A stretch of DNA of 64,000 nt from Oceanihabitans sp. IOP_32. Lineage in GTDB: Bacteria > Bacteroidota > Bacteroidia > Flavobacteriales > Flavobacteriaceae. The notes below the pieces were generated by a model. It saw nothing but the letters and a program-made list of their open reading frames with translations. It had not been told where the DNA came from and did not search any database. Shown piece after piece: positions 24,919-35,252 of this stretch. Position 1 is the stretch's first letter, and each line of letters begins with the position of its first letter. A program made the position numbers and the translations under genes. The stretch spans positions 2,859,001-2,923,000 of the forward strand of contig NZ_CP040813.1 of NCBI RefSeq assembly GCF_009498295.1. The letters are read 5' to 3'.

Positions 24919-26196
24919 ATGAGAAAATTGATTTTAGCAGTTTTTCTGTGCTCTTCGTATTTTGCAATAGGGCAAAATGCAGAATTGGAAAAAGATTTTA
25001 CTGCCATAGAAAGTAAGGTTATTGAGTGGAGGCGTTATTTACATCAAAACCCAGAACTTAGTAACCGTGAATTTAAAACCGCAGAAAAAATTGCCAAACA
25101 TTTAAAAGCTTTAGGGCTTGAGGTTCAAACTGGGGTTGCCCATACTGGGGTTGTTGGGCTTTTAAAGGGCAATTCGCCTGGAAAAGTAATTGCCTTACGG
25201 GCTGATATCGATGCGTTACCTGTTGTAGAGCGTAATGATTTACCTTATAAATCTACCGTTACAGCAGAGTATTTAGGCGAAAAAGTTGGTGTTATGCATG
25301 CCTGCGGACATGACACCCATACTGCTATTTTAATGGGAGTAGCCGAAGTGCTGTCTAAACATAAAGATAAAATTAACGGTACCGTTAAATTTATTTTTCA
25401 ACCAGCAGAAGAAGGACCCCCACCAGGTGAAGAAGGAGGTGCTTTACTGATGGTAAAAGAAGGAGTTTTAGAGAATCCGAAAGTCGATGCTATATTTGGT
25501 TTGCATATTATGTCGCACGTTCCTGTGGGTGAAATTCGTTATAAATCTGGTGGTTTAATGGCAGCAGCACAGAGTTTTACCATTAATGTAAAGGGGAAGC
25601 AAAGTCATGGTTCGCGACCATGGACAGGCGTAGATCCCATTTTAATTAGTGCAAAAATTATTGATGGATTGCAAACCATTATAAGTCGTGAATCAGATCT
25701 TACCAACGAGGCTGCTGTAATTACTGTGGGGAAAATAAAAAGTGGTGTGCGAAGTAATATTATACCAGAAACTGCCGAAATGATTGGTACTATTCGTACA
25801 CTGGATTACAGCATGAAGGAAAAGCTTAATAAGCGTATGGTAACTATGGTAGAAACAATCGCTAAGGCTTATGGCGGTGAAGCTACTTGTGAAATTGTAG
25901 ATGCCACCGAAATTACTTTTAATAATCATGATTTGGTAGCACAAATGTTGCCTACCATGAATCGTGTTGCTGGTGCCGATAATGTGCAAATACAAAAAGC
26001 GACAACAGGAGCTGAGGATTTTTCGTATTACCAAAAAGAAGTTCCTGGTTTTTTCTTTTTCTTAGGCGGCATGACACCGGGTAACAAGACTCCTTATCCG
26101 CATCATACACCAGACTTTTTAGTGGATGACAGTGGTTTGCTTTTAGGGGTGAAAACCTTAACAGAAATGAGTTTAGACTACTTAAATGCTGAGTAA
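24919..26196 (+). CDS. Exported M20 family amidohydrolase
   Basis: A 425-residue protein with a signal peptide (MRKLILAVFLCSSYFAIG, cut before QNA) and an M20D domain. Metal-site motifs are MHACGHDTHTAIL (Cys and His ligands), FQPAEEGPPPG (catalytic Glu), GLHIMSHVPVG and the C-terminal PYPHHTPDF. Relatives hydrolyse N-acyl amino acids, hippurate or indole-3-acetyl amino acids; the signal peptide points to periplasmic action. The true substrate cannot be read from sequence. It is a single-gene unit closed by a strong hairpin. Confidence 0.9.
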   Translation: MRKLILAVFLCSSYFAIGQNAELEKDFTAIESKVIEWRRYLHQNPELSNREFKTAEKIAKHLKALGLEVQTGVAHTGVVGLLKGNSPGKVIALRADIDALPVVERNDLPYKSTVTAEYLGEKVGVMHACGHDTHTAILMGVAEVLSKHKDKINGTVKFIFQPAEEGPPPGEEGGALLMVKEGVLENPKVDAIFGLHIMSHVPVGEIRYKSGGLMAAAQSFTINVKGKQSHGSRPWTGVDPILISAKIIDGLQTIISRESDLTNEAAVITVGKIKSGVRSNIIPETAEMIGTIRTLDYSMKEKLNKRMVTMVETIAKAYGGEATCEIVDATEITFNNHDLVAQMLPTMNRVAGADNVQIQKATTGAEDFSYYQKEVPGFFFFLGGMTPGNKTPYPHHTPDFLVDDSGLLLGVKTLTEMSLDYLNAE

Positions 26197-26283
26197 TTGG
26201 TTTTTTTGATTACAACAGTGGATCCTTTAAACTTTTAGATAAGATGAAGTTTAATATGTTTTTAGGATGAGATTATATTTTAA

Positions 26284-26320
26284 AACACAAACAGCCCGAA
26301 ATTTTCGGGCTGTTTGTGTT
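26284..26320. terminator. Bidirectional terminator between M20 and clpC
   Basis: A perfect 17-bp stem (AACACAAACAGCCCGAA with its complement) around a 3-nt loop. It is shared by the convergent genes. Confidence 0.82.
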
Positions 26321-26339
26321 ATTAAATAATGTGTTTAAA

Positions 26340-28889
26340 CTAAGATTCTGTAGGTTTCTCAGCCTTTTCAATAGTGATTTTAAGTTCTTGAGATGCTTTA
26401 TCTAAATCGATATTTATTTTATCGCCTTCTTCTACGTGAGATGATATAATTTCTTCAGCCAAGGCATCTTCAACATATTTTTGAATGGCTCTTTTAAGTG
26501 GTCTCGCACCGTATTGTTTATCGAAACCTTTGTCTGCTATAAAATCTTTCGCACTTTCAGTTAGGGTTAAATTATAACCTAAACCTTTAATTCTAAATAA
26601 CAGTTTTTCTAATTCTATGTCGATGATTTGGTTTATATGTTCTTTTTCTAAAGCATTAAATACGACCACATCATCAATTCTATTTAAAAATTCTGGTGCA
26701 AACGATTTTTTCAGGGCGTTTTCAATTATTTTAACGGCATTTGCGTCTTCTTGAGCTTTTTGAGAAGCTGTACCAAAACCTATACCTGTACCAAAATCTT
26801 TTAGTTTACGAGCTCCAATATTAGAGGTCATAATAATGATGGTATTTCTAAAATCTATTTTTCTGCCTAAGCTATCTGTTAAATATCCGTCGTCAAGTAC
26901 TTGTAAAAGCATATTAAAGACATCCGGATGTGCTTTCTCAATTTCATCTAAAAGAATAACAGCATAGGGTTTGCGTCTTACTTTCTCGGTTAATTGGCCG
27001 CCCTCTTCATAACCAACGTATCCTGGAGGTGCACCAACGAGTCTAGAAATCGCAAATTTCTCCATGTATTCACTCATGTCAATTCTAATAAGTGAATCTT
27101 CACTATCAAATAGTTCGCGCGATAACACCTTGGCGAGTTGGGTTTTACCAACACCAGTCTGGCCTAAAAATATAAACGAACCAATTGGTTTGTTAGGGTC
27201 TTTAAGGCCGGCTCTATTACGCTGTATGGCTTTAACGACCTTAGCCACCGCTTCATCTTGACCAATAACTTTACCTTTAATAAGATTAGGTAGTTCTGCA
27301 AGTTTATTAATCTCGGTTTGAGCGATGCGGTTTACAGGAATACCAGTCATCATAGAAACGACATCGGCAACATTATCTTCGGTAACCACCTCACGGTTTA
27401 ATTTAGTGTCTTCTTCCCATTTTTCTTGGGCGATAGCCAATTCTTTTTCTATGCGCTTTTCATCATCTCTTAGCTTTGCGGCTTCCTCGTATTTTTGTTT
27501 TTTAACAACCGAATTTTTGGTCTCTTTAACTTTTTCTAGTTGTTTTTCTAATTCAATAATTTGCTTAGGAACATCTATATTAGTGATATGAACTCTGGAG
27601 CCCGCTTCATCTAAGGCGTCAATAGCTTTATCTGGTAAGAATCGCTCGGTCATATATCTATTCGTTAGTTTTACACAAGCTTCAATAGCTTCAGGGGTAT
27701 AATCAACGTTGTGATGCTCTTCGTATTTACCTTTTATATTGTTTAAAATTTCAATAGTTTGTTCTACCGTAGTGGGTTCTACTATAACCTTTTGAAAACG
27801 ACGTTCTAAAGCACCATCTTTTTCGATGTACTGTCTGTATTCGTCGAGTGTTGTGGCACCAATGCATTGAATTTCACCACGAGCTAAAGCTGGTTTAAAC
27901 ATGTTTGAGGCGTCTAGGCTTCCGGTAGCTCCTCCAGCACCTACAATGGTGTGGATTTCGTCGATAAACAGAATAACATCATCATTCTTTTCAAGTTCGT
28001 TCATTACGGCTTTCATACGCTCTTCAAACTGTCCACGGTATTTTGTGCCAGCAACCAAACTCGCTAAGTCTAGGGTAACCACGCGTTTATTAAATAGAAT
28101 TCGCGAGACTTTACGTTTTACAATTCTAAGGGCTAAGCCTTCAGCAATAGCCGATTTACCAACGCCTGGTTCTCCAATTAAAAGCGGGTTGTTTTTCTTT
28201 CGTCTACTTAAAATTTGAGATACACGTTGAATTTCTTCCTCTCGACCTACCACGGGGTCAAGTTTACCTTCTTCAGCCATAGCTGTGAGGTCGCGTCCAA
28301 AGTTATCTAAAACTGGTGTTTTAGATTTTTTGCCTGTTTTACCTGTTGGTGCATTAAAAACATTATCTTTTGATGCGCCTTCTTGTAATCCGGAGTCGTC
28401 ATCTTGGAAAGACTCAGATTTTGGTTCTATATAGTCATTGTCGTTTGTGATCATAAGTTTAAATTGTTCTTTAACATTGTCATAATCCACTTTAAGCTTA
28501 TTTAAAAGCTTAGTAGTAGGGTCATTTTCATTTCGTAATATACACAAAAGCAGATGCGCTGTATTTATGGAGGCGCTTTGAAATAGTTTTGCCTCTAAAA
28601 ACGTTGTTTTTAAGGCGCGTTCTGCTTGTCTTGTAAGATGTAAATTCTTTTTTTGATTTGAAGCTTCAATAATACTGGGGTTTGCCGGACTTAAAATTTC
28701 AACTTTGCGCCTTAAATGATTTAAATCAATGTTTAAAGCATTCAAAATATTAATAGCCTTGCCATCGCCATCGCGCAAAAGCCCTAGCATTAAGTGCTCG
28801 GTTCCTATAAAATCGTGACCCAGCCTTAGCGCTTCTTCTTTGCTGTAAGCAATTACATCTTTTACTCTTGGCGAAAAATTATCATCCAT
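26340..28889 (-). CDS. clpC: ATP-dependent Clp protease ATP-binding subunit ClpC
   Basis: An AAA+ unfoldase feeding ClpP. The 849 residues show two Clp-N repeats (1-150), an acidic linker, the first AAA module with Walker A GEPGVGKS and Walker B VILFIDEIHT, a UVR-like middle domain (VVKKQKYEEAAKLRDDEKRI), the second AAA module with GQTGVGKT and AVILLDEIEKAHPDVF, and the C-terminal small domain with DKQYGARPLKRAIQ. The IGFG tripeptide region after SNIGARKLKDFG corresponds to the ClpP-binding loop. It is transcribed alone and divergent from gyrA. Confidence 0.95.
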   Translation of the reverse strand: MDDNFSPRVKDVIAYSKEEALRLGHDFIGTEHLMLGLLRDGDGKAINILNALNIDLNHLRRKVEILSPANPSIIEASNQKKNLHLTRQAERALKTTFLEAKLFQSASINTAHLLLCILRNENDPTTKLLNKLKVDYDNVKEQFKLMITNDNDYIEPKSESFQDDDSGLQEGASKDNVFNAPTGKTGKKSKTPVLDNFGRDLTAMAEEGKLDPVVGREEEIQRVSQILSRRKKNNPLLIGEPGVGKSAIAEGLALRIVKRKVSRILFNKRVVTLDLASLVAGTKYRGQFEERMKAVMNELEKNDDVILFIDEIHTIVGAGGATGSLDASNMFKPALARGEIQCIGATTLDEYRQYIEKDGALERRFQKVIVEPTTVEQTIEILNNIKGKYEEHHNVDYTPEAIEACVKLTNRYMTERFLPDKAIDALDEAGSRVHITNIDVPKQIIELEKQLEKVKETKNSVVKKQKYEEAAKLRDDEKRIEKELAIAQEKWEEDTKLNREVVTEDNVADVVSMMTGIPVNRIAQTEINKLAELPNLIKGKVIGQDEAVAKVVKAIQRNRAGLKDPNKPIGSFIFLGQTGVGKTQLAKVLSRELFDSEDSLIRIDMSEYMEKFAISRLVGAPPGYVGYEEGGQLTEKVRRKPYAVILLDEIEKAHPDVFNMLLQVLDDGYLTDSLGRKIDFRNTIIIMTSNIGARKLKDFGTGIGFGTASQKAQEDANAVKIIENALKKSFAPEFLNRIDDVVVFNALEKEHINQIIDIELEKLLFRIKGLGYNLTLTESAKDFIADKGFDKQYGARPLKRAIQKYVEDALAEEIISSHVEEGDKINIDLDKASQELKITIEKAEKPTES

Positions 28890-29135
28890 ATTGTTTTCTT
28901 TTGTCTTTAAAAATACTAAAACATTTTATCAATGGCAAAAACTATACCTTAAAATGCTAAGTGACAAAAATACTTCAGAAATTCAAAATTTTTGCAGGTT
29001 TACTTATTCACTTTTAAAGAATGTTAAATTGTTGATAAAAAACATAAATTAGCGAATATAGAAGTGTGCTATGACTAATGAAATGGTTATATTAGCACGT
29101 TTTGAAAAACTCACAAAAATTTAATTAAATTATAT

Positions 29136-31691
29136 ATGGCAGAAGGAGAAAAATTGATTCCTATTAATATTGAAGATGAGATGAAATCGGCTTACATTGA
29201 TTATTCAATGTCGGTCATTGTGTCACGTGCCTTACCAGATGTAAGAGATGGTTTAAAGCCAGTACACCGACGTGTACTTTACGGCATGCACGAGTTAGGT
29301 ATTCGAGCTAATTCGGCTCATAAAAAATCAGCAAGAATAGTAGGTGAGGTTTTAGGTAAGTATCACCCTCATGGAGATAAATCAGTTTACGATACCATGG
29401 TTCGTATGGCTCAAGAGTGGAGTTTGAGGTATATGTTGGTAGACGGGCAGGGTAACTTTGGATCTGTAGATGGCGATAGCCCGGCAGCAATGCGTTATAC
29501 AGAAGCGCGAATGCAAAAAATTTCTGAAGATTTCTTAGCAGATATTGATAAAGAAACCGTAGAGCATAAGCTAAATTTTGACGACACACTGCAAGAGCCA
29601 ACAGTTTTGCCTACTCGCATTCCTGGTCTTTTAGTTAATGGGGCCTCAGGTATCGCTGTGGGTATGGCAACCAATATGCCACCACACAATTTAACAGAGG
29701 TTGTAAATGGTATTATCGCTTTCATTGATAATAATGACATTGAAATTGACGAATTAATAACCCATATCAAGGCGCCAGATTTTCCTACTGGTGGGATTAT
29801 CTATGGGTATGACGGTGTTAAGGAAGCCTTTCATACAGGTCGCGGGCGTATTGTAATGCGTGCTAAGGCTAATATTGAAGAAATAAATGGTCGTGAGTGT
29901 ATTATAGTAGATGAGATTCCGTACCAAGTTAATAAGGCAGAGATGATTAAAAAGACTGCCGACTTGGTTAACGAAAAGAAGATGGAAGGAATTGCTTCCA
30001 TTCGTGATGAATCGGACAGAAATGGAATGCGTATCGTTTATGTTTTAAAGCGGGATGCCATTCCAAATATTGTTTTAAACAAATTATACAAATACACGGC
30101 ATTACAATCGTCTTTTAGTGTTAATAATATTGCTTTGGTCGACGGTCGTCCACAATTATTAAATCTAAAGGATCTTATTCATTATTTTGTTGAGCATAGA
30201 CACGATGTTGTGGTTAAACGAACCACTTACGAATTGCGTAAAGCTGAAGAACGTGCTCATATATTAGAAGGTTTAATTATTGCTTCAGATAATATTGATG
30301 AAGTTATAAAAATTATTAGAGCCTCTTCAAATGCCGATGAAGCCAGAGCTAATTTAGTTGAGCGTTTTAAACTTTCAGAAATTCAGGCCAAAGCTATTGT
30401 AGAGATGCGTCTGCGTCAATTAACAGGTTTAGAGCAGGATAAATTACGTACAGAGTACGATGCGTTAATGATTACCATTGAAGATTTAAAAGATATTCTC
30501 GATAAAAAAGAGCGTAGAATGGACATTATTAAGTCGGAATTGGAAGCCGTAAGAGAAAAATACGGCGACGAGCGTCGTTCTACTATCGAATATGCAGGTG
30601 GCGATTTAAGTATTGAGGACATGATTCCAGACGAAAAAGTAGTCATTACGATTTCTCATGCGGGATATATTAAACGTACCTCTTTAACAGAATACAAAAC
30701 TCAGCATAGAGGTGGTGTAGGCCAAAAAGCATCTACCACTCGTAACGAAGATTTCTTAGAGCATTTATTCGTGGGTACCAACCACCAATATATGTTATTC
30801 TTTACGCAAAAAGGAAAATGTTACTGGATGCGTGTTTATGAAATTCCAGAAGGCAGTAAAACCTCTAAAGGTAGAGCGATTCAAAATCTTATAAATATCG
30901 AGCAGGACGACAAAGTGATGGCTTTTATTTGTACTCAAGACTTAAAAGATGAAGATTACATAAACAGTCATTACGTTATTATGGCAACCAAAAAAGGACA
31001 GGTTAAAAAAACATCCTTAGAGCAGTATTCTCGTCCAAGAGCTAACGGTATTAATGCCATTACTATTAAAGAAGGCGATGTTCTATTAGAAGCGAAGTTA
31101 ACCACAGGCGAAAGTCAAGTCATGTTAGCTTTAAAATCTGGTAAAGCCATTCGTTTTGAAGAAGCCAAAACAAGACCTATGGGGCGTGGTGCATCTGGGG
31201 TTCGAGGTATTCGTTTACAAGACGAAAAGACTGATGAGGTTGTAGGTATGATTGCTGTAGACGATATGGAAAGCGATATTCTAGTTGTTTCTGAGCATGG
31301 TTATGGTAAGCGTTCTAGCCTAGATGATTACCGAATTACAAATAGAGGCGGAAAAGGTGTTAAAACCATTTCTATTACAGAAAAAACCGGTAATTTAGTA
31401 GCTATTAAAAACGTGACAGATGAAGATGACTTAATGATAATCAATAAATCTGGTATTGCTATTAGAATGGCAGTTAAAGATTTAAGAGTGATGGGAAGAG
31501 CGACACAAGGGGTTAAATTGATTAACCTTAAAGGGAACGATACTATTGCAGCGGTTGCTAAGGTAATGCATGATGAAGAAGAGGTTGATATCGTTGAAAA
31601 CGACGATATTATCGCTGATTCTGAAGATGGCACAACTCTTGATAATCTTGATACTGATAGCGATCAAAACGAAAATAATTCAGATAATTAA
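29136..31691 (+). CDS. gyrA: DNA gyrase subunit A
   Basis: The cleavage subunit of gyrase, which introduces negative supercoils. The 851 residues have the catalytic tyrosine Y121 in [10 protein letters not shown], the winged-helix region [16 protein letters not shown], and a C-terminal beta-pinwheel with repeated motifs ([39 protein letters not shown]). The C-terminus ends in a long acidic tail (about 40 residues of D, E, N). The residue matching E. coli Ser83 in the quinolone-determining region is Lys82. A TPR protein gene follows after 14 bases in the same direction. Confidence 0.96.
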   Translation: MAEGEKLIPINIEDEMKSAYIDYSMSVIVSRALPDVRDGLKPVHRRVLYGMHELGIRANSAHKKSARIVGEVLGKYHPHGDKSVYDTMVRMAQEWSLRYMLVDGQGNFGSVDGDSPAAMRYTEARMQKISEDFLADIDKETVEHKLNFDDTLQEPTVLPTRIPGLLVNGASGIAVGMATNMPPHNLTEVVNGIIAFIDNNDIEIDELITHIKAPDFPTGGIIYGYDGVKEAFHTGRGRIVMRAKANIEEINGRECIIVDEIPYQVNKAEMIKKTADLVNEKKMEGIASIRDESDRNGMRIVYVLKRDAIPNIVLNKLYKYTALQSSFSVNNIALVDGRPQLLNLKDLIHYFVEHRHDVVVKRTTYELRKAEERAHILEGLIIASDNIDEVIKIIRASSNADEARANLVERFKLSEIQAKAIVEMRLRQLTGLEQDKLRTEYDALMITIEDLKDILDKKERRMDIIKSELEAVREKYGDERRSTIEYAGGDLSIEDMIPDEKVVITISHAGYIKRTSLTEYKTQHRGGVGQKASTTRNEDFLEHLFVGTNHQYMLFFTQKGKCYWMRVYEIPEGSKTSKGRAIQNLINIEQDDKVMAFICTQDLKDEDYINSHYVIMATKKGQVKKTSLEQYSRPRANGINAITIKEGDVLLEAKLTTGESQVMLALKSGKAIRFEEAKTRPMGRGASGVRGIRLQDEKTDEVVGMIAVDDMESDILVVSEHGYGKRSSLDDYRITNRGGKGVKTISITEKTGNLVAIKNVTDEDDLMIINKSGIAIRMAVKDLRVMGRATQGVKLINLKGNDTIAAVAKVMHDEEEVDIVENDDIIADSEDGTTLDNLDTDSDQNENNSDN

Positions 31692-31705
31692 TTAAATATT
31701 TTAAA

Positions 31706-32959
31706 ATGAAAAAACCATTAATCATAGCTTTAGCTTTATCAATAAGTGCATTTTCATTTGCACAGAAAAAAGAATTGAGAGCTGCAGAAAAAGCTATTAA
31801 AGGAAATAATTTTGCAGAAGCTAAAACTGCATTAAATCAAGTAGAGCCCTTAATGGCTTCTATGGATGAGAAAAATAAAGCTAAGTATTATTATTTGTTA
31901 GGTCAAGCTCTTTACGCTAATGGAGCTGGTTCTAGCGAAGATATAGACAAAGCTTTAGCGAGTTTAAATAATGTTAAAAGTTCGGCGTATGAGTCAGATG
32001 TTTTACAATTAAAGCAGAATATGACCAATGATATTTTAACAAAAGGAAATGCAGCTTACGAGAAAAACGATTTTTCTACAGCATCAAAGCACTTCGAGCA
32101 CGCTTACAGAACATCAGAAAAAGATACGTTGTTTCTTTATTATGCAGCGGCAACCGCGGTAAATGTTAGAGAATATGATAGAGCTTTAAAATTATATGAA
32201 GAACTCAAGCAGCTGGGCTACACAGGTATACAAAAAGAGTATTTTGCCACTAATGTGGAGACCGGGCAAGAAGAGGTTTTAGACAAAGAAAGTCGCGATT
32301 TATATGTTAGAGCGAAAAGTCATATTAAACCAGGCGAGCGTTTAACAGAATCTAAAAAGGCTGAAATCGTTAAAAACGTAGCTCTTATCTACGTTAATCA
32401 AGGTGATAACGAAAAGGCTTTAGAAGCTATGAAAGATGCACGCGCAGAAAGTCCAGACGATATTAACTTATTACTTTCTGAAGCTAACGTGCATTTTAAG
32501 ATGGGAAATAAAGAGGAGTTTAAAAAACTATTGGAAGAAGCCACTCAAAAAGATCCTGAAAACGCAGAATTACAATACAACTTGGGTGTAATTGCTGCAG
32601 AATCTGGTGATAAGGAAGCTGCCAAAAGGTATTACGACAAATCGATAGAATTAGATCCTAATTATATAAATGCCTATATAAATACAGCGGCTTTAATTCT
32701 TCAAGGAGAACAAGCGCTAATTGAAGAAATGAATAATTTAGGGAGTTCTAAAAAAGACGACTTGCGTTACGACGAGTTAAGAAAGGAGCGCCAAGACATT
32801 TATAGAAGTGCTATTCCTTATTTAGATAAGGCCATTGCTATTGATGATAAAAATATTAATGCTGCGAAGACTTTAATGAATATTTATAGTGTTTTGGGAG
32901 AAACAGATAAATACAAAGTATTGAAGCAAAAAGTTGAAGCGATTGAAGCTGGAAACTAA
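31706..32959 (+). CDS. Secreted tetratricopeptide repeat protein
   Basis: A 417-residue protein with a signal peptide (KPLIIALALSISAFSFAQ, cut before KKE). It is made of TPR units, clear ones being ALIYVNQGDNEKALEAMKDA, LLLSEANVHFKMGNKEEFKK, ELQYNLGVIAAESGDKEAAK and RYYDKSIELDPNYINAYIN. TPR domains mediate protein contacts; the partner is unknown. Position after gyrA with a 14-base gap suggests co-transcription, an arrangement seen in other Flavobacteriia. A terminator follows. Confidence 0.85.
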   Translation: MKKPLIIALALSISAFSFAQKKELRAAEKAIKGNNFAEAKTALNQVEPLMASMDEKNKAKYYYLLGQALYANGAGSSEDIDKALASLNNVKSSAYESDVLQLKQNMTNDILTKGNAAYEKNDFSTASKHFEHAYRTSEKDTLFLYYAAATAVNVREYDRALKLYEELKQLGYTGIQKEYFATNVETGQEEVLDKESRDLYVRAKSHIKPGERLTESKKAEIVKNVALIYVNQGDNEKALEAMKDARAESPDDINLLLSEANVHFKMGNKEEFKKLLEEATQKDPENAELQYNLGVIAAESGDKEAAKRYYDKSIELDPNYINAYINTAALILQGEQALIEEMNNLGSSKKDDLRYDELRKERQDIYRSAIPYLDKAIAIDDKNINAAKTLMNIYSVLGETDKYKVLKQKVEAIEAGN

Positions 32960-32986
32960 TGGAGTAGTATTTTTGGTATGAAATTT

Positions 32987-33014
32987 AAAAAAACCGCAAT
33001 TTGCGGTTTTTTTT
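32987..33014. terminator. Bidirectional terminator after the TPR gene
   Basis: AAAAAAACCGCAA and TTGCGGTTTTTTT flank a minimal loop. The T run overlaps the stop codon of the convergent NlpC/P60-like gene at 33013-33015. Confidence 0.8.
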
Positions 33015-33762
33015 ATATCACTTTTTTAATAACTCTTAATTTATGCGTATGCTTTTCTTCATCGACATTAAAAATACCAGAATGATCTAGCCTATCAATT
33101 CTTACTTTGCCATAGGCATGAATAATATAGTTGTCTTTCATTATAATGCCAACGTGGTTAATAACACCTTCGTCGTCGTCAAAAAAAGCTAAATCTCCAG
33201 GTTCGCTTTCTTCAATAAAACTTAAGGCCTCACCTTGTGTAGCTTGCTGTGAAGCCGTTCGTAATAATTTGTAACCGTTTAATTTATAAACCATTTGTGT
33301 AAAACCAGAACTGTCTATCCCAAAGGGAGTTTTACCACCAGATAGATAAGGTGTGTTTAAATATATAAAAGCCGTTTTTACAAGATTACATTTCGTTGAT
33401 ACCCCAAAAAATGAAGTGCCATCAAAACGGTGATTTAAAACCTCTAAACCGTTAAGCGTGGATCCCAAAGGGATGGCATATAATTGTTCGTTTGGGTCTT
33501 GAACAAACTCTACAAGGTCTTGGGAAAATGTAGCATTTTTGTTGTTGATAAACTTATAGTTCTCTTCTGTAATATTAAGGTATTGTTTATTATCGATCCA
33601 ACCTTCATTACCATCAAAAGCAAGTCTAATTTTGCTCCAGAATTTACGTTGTTCTAAAACTTTAAAATATTCACCGTATAAAACTTGCGAAATAAGTGGA
33701 CTGTCGTTTGTGGGCTCAGATCTTAGTGATACCATGCTTAAATTACAAATTCCGTATTGCAT
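33013..33762 (-). CDS. SH3 plus NlpC/P60 (C40) protein with Ser in place of the catalytic Cys
   Basis: A 249-residue protein without an obvious signal peptide. Residues 1-65 form a bacterial SH3 domain (SMVSLRSEPTNDSPLISQV, KIRLAFDGNEGWID), a second SH3-like stretch covers 70-115, and the C40 domain covers 125-249. The catalytic motif normally read as DCSGF is here DSSGF (Ser151, codon AGT in place of TGT); the catalytic His is in VINHVGIIM (H203) and a further His in IIHAYGK (H215). Active relatives cut peptidoglycan peptides. With Ser151 the protein may be inactive or altered. Its terminator overlaps the stop codon. Confidence 0.85.
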   Translation of the reverse strand: MQYGICNLSMVSLRSEPTNDSPLISQVLYGEYFKVLEQRKFWSKIRLAFDGNEGWIDNKQYLNITEENYKFINNKNATFSQDLVEFVQDPNEQLYAIPLGSTLNGLEVLNHRFDGTSFFGVSTKCNLVKTAFIYLNTPYLSGGKTPFGIDSSGFTQMVYKLNGYKLLRTASQQATQGEALSFIEESEPGDLAFFDDDEGVINHVGIIMKDNYIIHAYGKVRIDRLDHSGIFNVDEEKHTHKLRVIKKVI

Positions 33763-33943
33763 AAATTGATTTTTTTACTGTCTATTGCGGTTAATTATTT
33801 ATGCATTTATTTGAATTGAAAAAACGGTAACACCATGGTTGTTTTTTAGTGTATGTCATTTGATGTATTTTAATACGGTTTAAAGATTACGATAGTATTA
33901 CCTCTTTAAAGGGTTATGCTAAAAACTTATTTTAAAGACAATT

Positions 33944-35122
33944 TTAATTTCGTTCAATAATAACGGCAGATGCGCCACCACCGCCATTGCAAATAGCTGC
34001 AGCACCTATTTTGGCATTGTTTTGTTCTAACACATTAAGTAAGGTAATAAGTATTCGAACACCAGAGCAACCTAAGGGATGCCCCAGAGAAACTGCACCT
34101 CCATTAACATTTACTTTACTGTTATCAAGACCAAGAATTTTCATATTCGCTAAACCAACAACGGCAAAAGCTTCGTTTAATTCAAAGTAATCCACATCGT
34201 CCATAGTCATTCCGGCCTTCTTTAAAGCCTTTGGTAAAGCTTTGGCAGGTGCTGTTGTAAACCAGTCTGGATCATGCGCCGCATCAGCATAACTTTTAAT
34301 AGTTGCCAAGGGTTTTAATCCTAATTCTTCAGCCTTCTCTTGACTCATTAAAACCACCGCGCCAGCACCATCGTTTATGGTTGAAGCGTTGGCAGCAGTT
34401 ACCGTACCATCTTTAGAAAAGGCAGGACGTAGTTGTGGTATTTTTTCCATTTTCACATTAGTAAATTCTTCGTCTATACTAACGGTAATAGGTTCGCCTC
34501 TGCGTTGCGGAACTTCGACAGGCACAACCTCATTATCAAATTTACCGGCCTGCCAAGCTGCGGCCGATCGGTTATAAGATTGGATAGCAAAAGCATCTTG
34601 GTCTTCTCTAGAGAATTCATACTCTTGAGCGCAAGCATCAGCGCAAACACCCATAGCATTTTGGTTGTAAGCATCAACCAATCCATCTTTTTGCATGCCG
34701 TCTGTTAACGACGTTGGGCCAAATTTCGTACCCGTTCTTACTTGTAAATAATGCGGAATTAAGCTCATGTTTTCCATTCCACCAGCAACGATAATATGGG
34801 CGTCTCCAAGGGCTATAGCTTGTGCGGCTTGCATAACAGCTTTCATGCCAGAGGCACATACTTTATTTATGGTTGTGCAGGGCACCGTATTAGGGATTCC
34901 AGCGTGAATTGCAGCTTGCCGTGCAGGCGCCTGTCCTGTTCCAGCTTGTACTACGTGACCCATCAAAACTTCATCAACTAGCTCTGGTTTAAGCTTAATT
35001 TTATCTAGTGCACCCTTAATAGCAATAGCGCCTAATGTGGTGGCAGGTATTGTAGATAAAGCACCTAAAAAACTACCTATTGGTGTTCTTGCAGCCGATA
35101 CTATAACAACTTCTTTTCCCAT
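33944..35122 (-). CDS. Acetyl-CoA C-acyltransferase (thiolase)
   Basis: A biosynthetic or degradative thiolase that joins or splits acyl-CoA units. The 392 residues contain the acyl-accepting cysteine C89 in TTINKVCASGMKAVMQA, the NEAFA motif (YFELNEAFAV), the catalytic His in GGAVSLGHPLGCSG, and the second cysteine in AAICNGGGGASA. Length is standard for acetyl-CoA acetyltransferase (AtoB/PhaA-like). No beta-oxidation genes are adjacent, so degradation versus synthesis of acetoacetyl-CoA cannot be decided. Transcribed alone. Confidence 0.93.
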   Translation of the reverse strand: MGKEVVIVSAARTPIGSFLGALSTIPATTLGAIAIKGALDKIKLKPELVDEVLMGHVVQAGTGQAPARQAAIHAGIPNTVPCTTINKVCASGMKAVMQAAQAIALGDAHIIVAGGMENMSLIPHYLQVRTGTKFGPTSLTDGMQKDGLVDAYNQNAMGVCADACAQEYEFSREDQDAFAIQSYNRSAAAWQAGKFDNEVVPVEVPQRRGEPITVSIDEEFTNVKMEKIPQLRPAFSKDGTVTAANASTINDGAGAVVLMSQEKAEELGLKPLATIKSYADAAHDPDWFTTAPAKALPKALKKAGMTMDDVDYFELNEAFAVVGLANMKILGLDNSKVNVNGGAVSLGHPLGCSGVRILITLLNVLEQNNAKIGAAAICNGGGGASAVIIERN

Positions 35123-35227
35123 ACTTATTTGTGATTAGGTATTAATGTTACGAAATTAATCATTTTTATTAGAAATCTGAATGATTACTATAATTATAAA
35201 ATTAATAGAATACCCTTATAATTTTAT

Positions 35228-35235
35228 TACATTTG
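35228..35235 (+). promoter_or_regulatory. -7 box of the PgpH-type gene
   Basis: TACATTTG lies 17 nt before the ATG at 35253. It falls inside the longer open frame, so it supports the downstream start. Confidence 0.42.
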
Positions 35236-35252
35236 AACTTATTAAGTATTTA

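Noticed and set aside
34433-34708. Frames opposite the thiolase
   Set aside because: They are shadows of a clear thiolase gene with all its motifs.
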